DNA of 11,150 nt from Flavobacteriaceae bacterium (GTDB lineage: Bacteria; Bacteroidota; Bacteroidia; Flavobacteriales; Flavobacteriaceae), in contig JAIEMH010000040.1 of the NCBI GenBank assembly GCA_019752245.1, positions 1 through 11,150 on the forward strand, read 5' to 3'. This document shows, piece after piece, positions 1-8,100 of this stretch. The translations under genes and the position numbers were made by a program. The notes under the pieces were generated by a model. That model saw only the letters and a list, made by a program, of their open reading frames with translations. It made no database searches and was not told the origin of the DNA. Numbering within the stretch: the stretch's first letter is position 1; every line of letters begins with the position of its first letter.

Positions 1-2853
1 ACCAACAGGTAATAACCAAACATAACTGTTTGCATTTGAGACTGCTGGTACAGAATAAGTAGTAGAAGATAATCCCGTTACATTACTAGTTCCCGAAATA
101 GCGCCTAAGTAACCCAATAATGGATTTACAGTAATTGTTTGTGTATTGGAATAGACCACACAATCATTAGTACTTATTTTAGCACGGTAATATTTAGTAT
201 TATTTAAAATTCCTGTATTTAATGAACTTCCTGTTGCACCAGAAATATTGGTCCAATTTGAGGTTCCGTTTGAGGATATTTGCCATTGAATTGTACCCAC
301 ATTACCAGTAATAGCTATACTAGTGGATTGACCAGAACATAAGGTGCTATTTGTTGCAGCAATTGTTCCCGGGAGGATGTTTTGTACAGTAACAGCATAG
401 GAGTCAGTAAAAATATAACCACCACAAGCCCCAAGCATTCTTACTCTATAATATTTTCTACCTACTACATTGGTAGGTATTGTATAGTTATTCCCTAAAG
501 AAAGGTAAGTCCAGTTAATATTATTACTTGAGGTTTGCCAATAAATTTGACTTGATCCAGTTGTTGACACACTCGCGACCGTAGTTGAATTTAAACAAAC
601 TATTGAAGGTAAATTAAATGATATTAACTTTGCTGCAGGAGAAGAGCCAACCACTTGACTATTAATGGTACTTACCATTTGTCCACAACTTGCAGTAACC
701 ACAACATAATAGTATTTGGTTCCAGCTACGTTAGTAGGTACATCATAATAATCATTTGTAGCTCCACTTATGGCAGTTGCCCCAACAGTACTATTGGTTG
801 TGTTAACATACCATTGGTAACTTAAATTGGTACCGGTTGTACTTACATATAATGTTTGAGGATCAGAATTTAAACAAGTATTAGTAAGCGCACTTGGTTG
901 GTAGTCAATAGAAGCAGTTACTGCTCTATTGGCAGCAACATTTATTGTTGGAGCTCCACAGGTTGTTGAAGTAACAACAATATTACCACTAAGGGTTCCT
1001 GTTGCACTAGATGCTGATCTAACATATACTGTTGTTGTGGCTAGAGTACCAGAAGTTGGGGCTAAACTTAGGTTAGTACTAAATGTAGTTCCATTAGTAG
1101 AATATTCAAAACCAGAAAGAGCTCCCACAGTAACGTTTGCTGTTAAATTAGTGCCTGCTACGGTAAAGCTTTGTGCTGTAGAAGCGAATCCTCCACAAGA
1201 AGTAAAAGCACTTAAATTAGAATTAACGGTAATTGTAGGAGGTGCAATGTAACTGTATACCACTAAATTTCGATAAGAATTAGATAGTAATGCGGTATCT
1301 TCTACACCAACTAACTCTGGAATACCATCAGCATTCAAGTCACAAACCTGAATAGATGGAATACCATAATAGGTCCATGTTTTTAAATTTACCTCATTTC
1401 CAAAACTAAGAGTTGATCCCGTAGTTAGGTTTTGTATAAGTTTAACTCCACCTTTTCCAGCAATTAAAATATCTGCTTTGCCATCGTTGTCAAAATCATT
1501 AATTGATAATGATTGATTTATGGTGTTTCCATTGTTAAAGCTAACAGGAGTGCCTAATGAGATGTTACCACCAGAAGATGTATTTTTAAAAACCTTAACA
1601 TTATTTCCGTTTAATAAAACAGCTACATCATATAGGCCATCATTGTCAAAATCTGCAAAGCTAACATCAGTAACAGAAACGGAACTGAATGCACCTAAAT
1701 CGGCTAAAACTCCAGTTAAAGTAAAATTTGTTTCATATAGGGTATTATTTCCGTTGTTTTTTAATAAATAAATTCTGCAATTTGAAGATGTAGTTCCTGT
1801 AGCGTTTCTTGAAACTAAGAACACATCCTCATCTCCATCGTTGTCAAAATCTACAGTTTTGATTATAGACCAAGCAATGTTATCTGCTGAAGGTTTTATC
1901 TGTTGGTTAGCACTTGCTGAAGCAGAATATATTGCATTAGCTAATCCTAATGTGTTTCCAGATGAAGTGTTTGCAAACAATTTAAGACGATCATTAGCTG
2001 CGTTAGCATGCCCTGAATAATTACTTATAAAATCTAACGTTCCATTTCTATTGATATCTAACCAATCTCCGTTGGTTTCAATGTTAGTTAAGAATCCTGT
2101 TTGAGCTTGCACAGGATAATTAGCGGTTGATATTGCAGTACCTGCATTTCTGATGATTCTGTTGTTAACTGTATAGGTACTATTAGATAACATAGTTACA
2201 TCCAATCTACCATCACCATTCAAATCGTTAAGGTGAATCCATTGAGGATAAAAACTATATTGTGCGTTAGTGGAATTGTTATAATAAATGTCAGATGTTG
2301 TAAAATTTCCAGCCGCTACAATAGCTGACGAAGTAGAGGTGTTTTTACTTACTTGTACATGTATGTTTTCAATCATAGGAATAAATTGTCCATAACTACT
2401 CATGATATCTGGTTTACCATCTTCATCTACATCCGTTATTTTTACACTACTAGCCAAAGTAGAAGGTCCTGGGGTAGCTAAAGAAACGGAGGTAGCAACC
2501 AATGTAGAAGTACTACAATTGTAGGTATTGGCTGCGGGTATTGCATTATAGGCCATAATGAATGGTACACCAGACTGGCACACTTTTGCGGTGCCTGAAT
2601 TGGAATACATAAATTTGCCTGTTACCCCTCCAGAAGGAATAGTAACTGTAAGAGATGTTGTAGAGGCGGCTGTGACCGTACATTTAACACCACTCATGTA
2701 AACAATGTTACTTGATAAAGTACTGTTGAATCCTGAACCAGTAATTGTAACTGAAGTACCAGATATTCCAGATTTAGGACTAAAGCTACTTATAGATTGC
2801 GCATAGGTTACAATCTGAAATAGCATAAAAAAAAACAAGAGTTTCTTTCGCAT
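1..2853 (-). CDS. Large secreted FG-GAP/VCBS beta-propeller and Ig-like repeat protein, C-terminus cut by window edge
   Basis: This frame is open for 951 codons from the ATG at 2853-2851 to the left edge, with no stop, so the 3' part of the gene is missing. Residues 1-18 (MRKKLLFFFMLFQIVTYA, then QS) are a clear signal peptide, which fixes the start. Residues about 20-110 resemble an IPT/TIG Ig-like fold (SFSPKSGISGTSVTITGSGF). Residues about 130-530 hold seven calcium-loop motifs of the D-x-[DN]-x-[DN]-G-x-x-[DE] type (at 141, 210, 266, 335, 401, 453 and 505), as in FG-GAP/VCBS integrin-like propellers. Residues about 537-645 resemble a Bacteroidota Ig-like module (SFTVAGTNLTANVTV). Three Ig-like modules with Y-Q-W or W-Q-T/I cores and paired cysteines follow to about 906. 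A PKD-like module (TYSVPAVSNANSYVWLLPVG) begins near 915. The role is probably export by Sec and then T9SS, and adhesion or glycan/protein binding at the surface; this is inferred from domains. A T9SS sorting domain would be expected beyond the edge but is not seen. Confidence 0.93.
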   Translation of the reverse strand, partial: MRKKLLFFFMLFQIVTYAQSISSFSPKSGISGTSVTITGSGFNSTLSSNIVYMSGVKCTVTAASTTSLTVTIPSGGVTGKFMYSNSGTAKVCQSGVPFIMAYNAIPAANTYNCSTSTLVATSVSLATPGPSTLASSVKITDVDEDGKPDIMSSYGQFIPMIENIHVQVSKNTSTSSAIVAAGNFTTSDIYYNNSTNAQYSFYPQWIHLNDLNGDGRLDVTMLSNSTYTVNNRIIRNAGTAISTANYPVQAQTGFLTNIETNGDWLDINRNGTLDFISNYSGHANAANDRLKLFANTSSGNTLGLANAIYSASASANQQIKPSADNIAWSIIKTVDFDNDGDEDVFLVSRNATGTTSSNCRIYLLKNNGNNTLYETNFTLTGVLADLGAFSSVSVTDVSFADFDNDGLYDVAVLLNGNNVKVFKNTSSGGNISLGTPVSFNNGNTINQSLSINDFDNDGKADILIAGKGGVKLIQNLTTGSTLSFGNEVNLKTWTYYGIPSIQVCDLNADGIPELVGVEDTALLSNSYRNLVVYSYIAPPTITVNSNLSAFTSCGGFASTAQSFTVAGTNLTANVTVGALSGFEYSTNGTTFSTNLSLAPTSGTLATTTVYVRSASSATGTLSGNIVVTSTTCGAPTINVAANRAVTASIDYQPSALTNTCLNSDPQTLYVSTTGTNLSYQWYVNTTNSTVGATAISGATNDYYDVPTNVAGTKYYYVVVTASCGQMVSTINSQVVGSSPAAKLISFNLPSIVCLNSTTVASVSTTGSSQIYWQTSSNNINWTYLSLGNNYTIPTNVVGRKYYRVRMLGACGGYIFTDSYAVTVQNILPGTIAATNSTLCSGQSTSIAITGNVGTIQWQISSNGTSNWTNISGATGSSLNTGILNNTKYYRAKISTNDCVVYSNTQTITVNPLLGYLGAISGTSNVTGLSSTTYSVPAVSNANSYVWLLPVG
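1315..2433 (-). repeat. Seven FG-GAP/VCBS calcium-loop repeats
   Basis: Within the leftmost gene, seven aspartate-rich loops recur at residues 141 (DVDEDGKPD), 210 (DLNGDGRLD), 266 (DINRNGTLD), 335 (DFDNDGDED), 401 (DFDNDGLYD), 453 (DFDNDGKAD) and 505 (DLNADGIPE). Spacing is 52-69 residues. The pattern is that of FG-GAP/VCBS repeats, where each loop binds a calcium ion between strands of a beta-propeller blade. Seven motifs fit a single seven-bladed propeller; this count is read from the sequence and the fold is inferred. Motifs 4-6 share the DFDNDG core and nearly the same DNA, which suggests that they are the most recently duplicated or the least diverged. Confidence 0.85.
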
Positions 2854-3079
2854 AATTAATTCTTTTAAGTTAATAATTATGGCAAATAAACCCCCTTTTT
2901 TTTAATTAAATCTATAGATAAAATATAGAATATTTAGGTTTTGAAAATAATTCAAATACATGATAATCAAAATATTATGATTTTTTAAAATATAGTATTG
3001 TAGATTGTTATTTTTAAAAATATAAATTGTAAGTTATTTTGAAATGTTACAATGATTTTTTTTAAAAGTTTACATGCCT
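2854..3079. other. Intergenic region upstream of the propeller gene
   Basis: These 226 very AT-rich bases separate the regulator stop from the propeller-protein start and should hold the promoter of the latter. I find no full match to the Bacteroidota -7 element TAnnTTTG with a TTG box about 20 bases upstream. Near matches on the minus strand are TGTATTTG (2954-2961) and TTTATTTG (2883-2890), both without a convincing upstream partner. On the minus strand a run of eight A and five G (2891-2903) lies about 40 bases before the ATG. The start codon is preceded by A/T-rich sequence without a Shine-Dalgarno motif, as is normal in this phylum. No strong terminator follows the regulator stop. Confidence 0.5.
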
Positions 3080-4909
3080 TTATAATTCTTCAATAATTTT
3101 AATGAATTCGTTTTCGGAGTTGATGTTAGTTTTTTTTCTAAGCATGTATTTTTTACTAATGACACTTTCGTAAGATATTTGTGTGAGACTAGCAATCTCT
3201 TTATTGCTTAATTTTAATTTGATTAGTGTACAGAATTCAATGTCTTTTTTTGTAAGATTTGGAAAGGTTTTTATTAAATTTTTAGAAAAATCGGGATGGA
3301 TTTTAGTAAATTTTAATTCAAATTCTTTCCAATAATCTCTATTAGTAAAAATTGAATTTATTTTCTTTTTAAGAATATCTAAATTATTACTGTTCTCATG
3401 ATTTTTTAGGATAGTTGTAATATTGTTGTGTAAATTTAACATTTCTAAATTTAATGCTGTTATTTCTCTTTCTTTGATGGAAAGTACTTCATTTGCTAAA
3501 TCATAATTTTGCTTTTCAATATTTGCTTGTTTTTCAAGAAGTACTTTTTCTTTACCTAGCATTTCAGCAATTTTTTTCTGAACTCTTATTTTTTTATGAT
3601 ATTTTTCATAGAGGTAGCCAAACAACACTAGTATGGAGAAAATAAGCAATATAAGAATCCAGCTTTTAGTTTTTAAGAGGTTATTTTCTAAATTTAGATT
3701 TTTATTTTTTTGTTCCAGTAGTTTGGTATCGTATTTGGCGGCGATTTCTTTTGCTTTTTCTATATTTTCAAATTTATCAAGTTTTCCTTTTAAAATAAAG
3801 GCTTTCCTTAAAGCATCAAGTTCATTTATTTTATCATTAGTTTTTCTATAAAAAAGGATTAATGTTTCAAAATAGTAAAGTTTTTCGGCATCGTTAAAAT
3901 TATTTTTTTTATTAATAGCAACATTATTAATTATATTTTTGCAATCCGAAAGGTTGTTCGTTTTAACTAAAGATAGTATATAGTTTGTAGCTACATTTAT
4001 AATACTAGGAGATTTTATTGAGAGTAGGTATTCAAAAGCAGGTTTTAAATTGGCAATTGCTTTTTCTGAATTGGATTCATTTACATAAAGATTTCCTAAT
4101 TTTGATCTGGCAATGTTTGCACTTTCAAGATCTTCTTCTTTTAATAGTCCTGCTATAGATTTTTGAAAATACTCTTTTGCTTTTTCTGGATCATTGCTTT
4201 TCACATAACAATCTCCCAAATTAAGCATTGTTCGGTAATAATTCCTTTTTTCATCTTTTTGAGCCCCAAATTCTTTCAAGCATTTATTAAATGCAAGTAT
4301 GGCATTTTGATTTTTTTCAAGGATTAAATAAATATTGCCCAATCTCATTCTTTGAATTGCAAGAAATTTGGTGTCGTGTAATCGTTCTAATTTTTCAATT
4401 ACTTGTAATGAAGTTTGAAGCGCTAAATCATATTTTGTTAAATAAAAGTAGTTGGAGCTTATTTCGCCTAATGTTCTAATTTGACCTTTTTCATCGCCCA
4501 ATTTTTTAAATAGCAAATTAGATTTTCTAAAGAATGATATGGACTTATTGTAATCGCCTTCAATTTTGTAAACGTTACCTATGTTTTTATAGCCTAATGC
4601 TTTGTATTTATTATTGTTAGGGACTACTTTTATGCTTCGATAAAAATAACTTAAAGCGATTTCTTTTTTATCATGCATTCCATAATAGATCCCATAATCA
4701 TTAAGAAGTTTAGCATATAAGGTATCGGGTATGTTGTTTCTGTAATTGTTTAAAACATCTAAATAGTATTTGCAACTGTCTTGATTTGTAAATTGATAAG
4801 TTTCAATTTTTTTATAGATGTTGGAATAATTTTCGATGTATTTTTGTCCAAAAACACTATTATTTATAGTAATCAAAAGAATTACTAAAATTAAATTATT
4901 TAATTTCAT
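3080..4909 (-). CDS. Membrane-spanning TPR sensor with C-terminal LuxR-like HTH (transcriptional regulator)
   Basis: This is a complete 609-residue protein. Residues 1-21 are a signal peptide (ending NNSVFG, then Q), which supports the ATG at 4909. Residues about 66-295 contain about six tetratricopeptide repeats (for example KNIGNVYKIEGDYNKSISFF, LGNIYLILEKNQNAILAF, LGDCYVKSNDPEKAKEYF), and helical repeats probably continue to about 390. A single membrane helix lies at 416-433, followed by a basic stretch (YEKYHKKIRVQKK) that predicts a cytoplasmic C-terminal half. Residues about 437-490 look like a coiled coil. The C-terminus (about 528-600: HPDFSKNLIKTFPNLTKKD, then NKEIASLTQISYESV) matches the LuxR/GerE-like HTH found at the end of many Bacteroidota TPR regulators. 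By analogy, periplasmic TPRs sense a protein or envelope signal and the HTH binds DNA, with no phosphorelay domain visible. It lies between two adhesin genes in the same orientation (gaps 224 and 226 bases), which are its obvious candidate targets. The ligand and targets are unknown. Confidence 0.93.
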   Translation of the reverse strand: MKLNNLILVILLITINNSVFGQKYIENYSNIYKKIETYQFTNQDSCKYYLDVLNNYRNNIPDTLYAKLLNDYGIYYGMHDKKEIALSYFYRSIKVVPNNNKYKALGYKNIGNVYKIEGDYNKSISFFRKSNLLFKKLGDEKGQIRTLGEISSNYFYLTKYDLALQTSLQVIEKLERLHDTKFLAIQRMRLGNIYLILEKNQNAILAFNKCLKEFGAQKDEKRNYYRTMLNLGDCYVKSNDPEKAKEYFQKSIAGLLKEEDLESANIARSKLGNLYVNESNSEKAIANLKPAFEYLLSIKSPSIINVATNYILSLVKTNNLSDCKNIINNVAINKKNNFNDAEKLYYFETLILFYRKTNDKINELDALRKAFILKGKLDKFENIEKAKEIAAKYDTKLLEQKNKNLNLENNLLKTKSWILILLIFSILVLFGYLYEKYHKKIRVQKKIAEMLGKEKVLLEKQANIEKQNYDLANEVLSIKEREITALNLEMLNLHNNITTILKNHENSNNLDILKKKINSIFTNRDYWKEFELKFTKIHPDFSKNLIKTFPNLTKKDIEFCTLIKLKLSNKEIASLTQISYESVISKKYMLRKKTNINSENEFIKIIEEL

Positions 4910-5019
4910 GAATTTTATTTGAAGTTATTAAGTGGGGATTATGGAACTTAGATTTGATAGGTAATAAATTGGATTTATTAGATTCAAAAATGTTGTGACT
5001 ATACAACCTATAATTTAAA

Positions 5020-5050
5020 ATGGCGATAGCAGATTACTTGCTATGGCTAT
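5020..5050. other. Imperfect inverted repeat (hairpin) between adhesin and regulator genes
   Basis: The arms 5020-5031 and 5039-5050 pair over 12 positions with one G.G mismatch and one G.T wobble, around a 7-base loop. The inner six pairs (atagca/tgctat) are perfect. Read on the minus strand, the second arm is followed directly by a short T run (TTTAAA), so it could be a weak secondary terminator for the large adhesin gene. It lies about 110 bases upstream of the regulator start, so it could instead act as an operator or in the leader of that gene. No choice between these is possible from the sequence alone. Confidence 0.4.
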
Positions 5051-5095
5051 CAAATTGATGCTTTAGTTTTTGAGTAGATTAATTGTTTTTTTTAA

Positions 5096-5128
5096 AATTC
5101 AAGGCTCACAATAAGTGAGCCTTGAGTT
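5096..5128 (-). terminator. Probable intrinsic terminator of the large adhesin gene
   Basis: A perfect 10-base-pair stem (5100-5109 caaggctcac with 5115-5124 gtgagccttg) encloses a 5-base loop. It extends by A/T pairs and one wobble to 5096-5128. It begins just after the stop codon (TAA at 5136-5134) of the large adhesin gene. On the minus strand the stem is followed by GAATTTT, a short T tract broken by purines, so termination may be incomplete. The location and stem quality support a 3'-end structure. It would separate the adhesin transcript from the regulator gene downstream. Confidence 0.7.
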
Positions 5129-5133
5129 AAAAA

Positions 5134-8100
5134 TTATCTTTTAATTATTCGTAATGTTTTATTACTTTCTCCTTGTGAGATACTAATATTATAAACACCA
5201 GATGCTAGTTCCTTACCAAATTCGTAAAACTCAATTTCTGTTGGAGTTACTATTTCGTTTCCGATTTGTTTTCCTAACATATCATAAATTTTTATGTGCA
5301 AATCATCTTTTTCATTAGCAGTTTTTATGAGCAATTTAAAGTTATCTTCAAATGGGTTTGGATATGCTAAGGCAGCAAATTCATACTTATTTGTAACTTC
5401 TATTATTTCTGTTTTTGCAGAAGTATTACCAATCGTTACATTGCAACTTATTCCATATGAAGAATATGAACTATTATCAGGATTTTTTAGAGCCACGCGA
5501 ACCGTATAGGTTGTACCATTAAGAACACCAGGGATTTCATTAAAATAGAAATATCTAGTAGTTTTGTTTATAGTAGTTATAACTGTTCCAGAGGCATTTG
5601 AAATTTCGAACTTATAACCACTAGCGCCTGTTACTGCATCGGCATATACTGGCAGATTAGTTGGCAGGGTAGTACCACATTGACCAGATTGAATTTTAGT
5701 TTTTAGTGTTGAAATAATGCAATTGGTTCCAAATGAACTGTAGGTATTTGCAGTAGGTTTTTTTACAGCAACTCTTACATAATAATCAGTTCCAAAGGTT
5801 ACTCCAGAAATTTCATTTAAATAAAAATAACGATTTGTTTTATCAAGGGTAGTAATAACGTTACCTGTGCTATTTGATATTTCAAATCTATATCCTGTAG
5901 CACCAACAACATTATCAGCATAGATCGGCAAGTTTATAGCAGAAGCGCTACCACATTGTGAGTCTTGAATTTTTGTTCCTTGTAATGAAACAGAACAAGC
6001 AGTTCCATAAAGACCATAGGTTAATCCATTGTTGTTTTTAGGAGCAACTCTGATGGAATAGTTTGTACCAAAGGCAACACCTGAAATTTCATTAAAGTAG
6101 AAATAACGAGTTGACTTATCTAATGTTGCAATTACAGCACCTGAATTATTCGAAATTTCGAAACGGTATCCTGTTGCACTTGCAATATTTTCTGCATACA
6201 CAGGTAGATTGCTTGCCATACTAGTACCACAAATGGCAGCTTCAATTTTAGATGTTTGAAGTGTTACATTACATGATGCGCCAAATAAACCAAAAGAGAT
6301 TCCATCTGGATTTTTAGGAGCTACTTTTATAGTATACGTTTCACCAAAAGACAAGTTAGCTATTTCATTAAAGTAAAAATAACGATTTGATTTGTCTAGG
6401 GTAGCTATTACGGAACCACTGTTATTCGATATTTCGAATCGATACCCAACTGCCGCTGTAACAGCATCTGCATAAATGGGCAAGTTGTTTGCTATTATAG
6501 TTCCACATTGAGACGCTTGAACTTTTGTATTTTGTATTTGACTGGTCACTGCGCATGAACTACCGTAAGTTCCAAATGTGGTATTATCTGGATTTTTAGG
6601 AGCTACTCTAATATAGTATGTTGTATTAATAGTAGCATTTGTAATTTCAGTAAAAGTAAAGAAGCGCGTAGTTTTGTTCAATGTTGCAATAACAGTTCCT
6701 AAATTATTTGAAATTTCGAATTTATACCCAGTGGCACCAGATAAGGCATCAGCATACACTAAGCTAGTATTTACTACTGTTGTTCCACATTGAATAGCTT
6801 GTATTTGGGTAGTTTGTAAACTAACCTGACATGATGATCCAAATGCACCATAAGTGGCATTGTCACTATTTTTGGGTGCAACTCTTACTTGGTAAGTTGC
6901 TCCAAACGAAGTGTTTGCAATTTCATTGAAGTTGAAGAAATTTGAGGTTTTATTTACCGTTGCTATAACAGTACCTGCATTATTTGAAATTTCAAATTTA
7001 TAACCAGTGGCACCTACAACACTATCAACATAAATAGGAGTAGTGCTTGCTACTGTTGTACCACATTGGATAGCTTGTATTTTAGTAGTTTGTAAACTAA
7101 TCAGACAAGAAGCACCAAATGTACCATAAGTAGTGTTGTCAACATTTTTGACTGCAACTCTTACTTGGTATGTTGCACCAAACGAACTGTTAGCAATTTC
7201 ACTGAAGTAGAAGAAATTTGAAGTTTTATTTAGCGTTGCTATAACCGTACCTACATTATTTGAAATTTCAAATTTATAACCGGTGGCACCAACAACAGTA
7301 TCAACATAAATAGGCGTATTGCTTGCTACTGTAGTACCACAAATACTTGATTGAATTTTAGTATTTTGTAATGTTACTGCACATGAACTACCAAATGGAG
7401 AATAGGTTCCATTAGGATTTTTAACAGCAACTCTAATGTTATAAGTATTGCCAAAAGATAATCCAGTAATTTCGTTAAAATAGAAATAACGAGTAGTTTT
7501 GTTTATTGTTGCAATTATTGAACCTGTAATTGCATCAGAAATTTCAAACTTATATCCTATGGCGCCAACAACATTATCAGCGTAAATAGGTAAGTTATTT
7601 GCCATTATTGTACCACACTGACTGGATTGAATTTTAGTACCATTAAGAATAACAGTAGTAGGGCATCCATAACCATAATCTGAATATGTAGATGTTGCAG
7701 TTTGAACGGCTACCTCTACAGCGTATGTTTTTCCATAAGAAATTCCCGCAATCTCATTAAAATAAAAGTAACGGCTTGGTTTATCAATAGTTGCAACAAA
7801 GCCATCTGTGTTATAAACTTTAAATCTATATCCTAGTCCTCCAGTTATGGCATCGGCATATACTGGAATGTTAGAACTTACAACAACTCCATTTTGGCTG
7901 TTTTGAATTTTAGAATATTTTGAACAAGATACTTGTAACGTTATATTGTTTGTTGGCCCACAAGATCCAGTAATAGCTACTGATAGCGTTTGTGTACTGC
8001 AGATAGGGCCTGAAATTGCAACTGTAATTGAATTATTGGTTAGACTTTGACCTGAAAGTAATGTCATACAAGAAGGTAAAGTCCACATAAAATTTGTACC

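Noticed and set aside
929..1771. Plus-strand open frames opposite the leftmost gene (929-1252, 1520-1771)
   Set aside because: They are antisense to a continuous 951-codon minus-strand frame with a clear signal peptide and domain pattern. Their translations are low-complexity mirror images of the Ig-like repeats.
2883..2961. Bacteroidota promoter (-7 TAnnTTTG) for the propeller gene
   Set aside because: Only seven-of-eight matches occur (TGTATTTG, TTTATTTG) and neither has a TTG box at the right distance. In DNA this AT-rich such matches are expected by chance.
3050..3079. Intrinsic terminator after the regulator gene
   Set aside because: The sequence after the stop is A/T-rich with T and A runs but no stable stem, so readthrough into the propeller gene cannot be excluded.
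3633..4479. Plus-strand open frames opposite the regulator (3633-3851, 4291-4479)
   Set aside because: They lie antisense to the coiled-coil, membrane and TPR coding regions and show no recognisable protein pattern.
5422..7911. Regular repeats as a CRISPR array or non-coding satellite
   Set aside because: The period is 276 bases, in frame, with conserved protein positions and divergent DNA. There are no short direct repeats with unique spacers.
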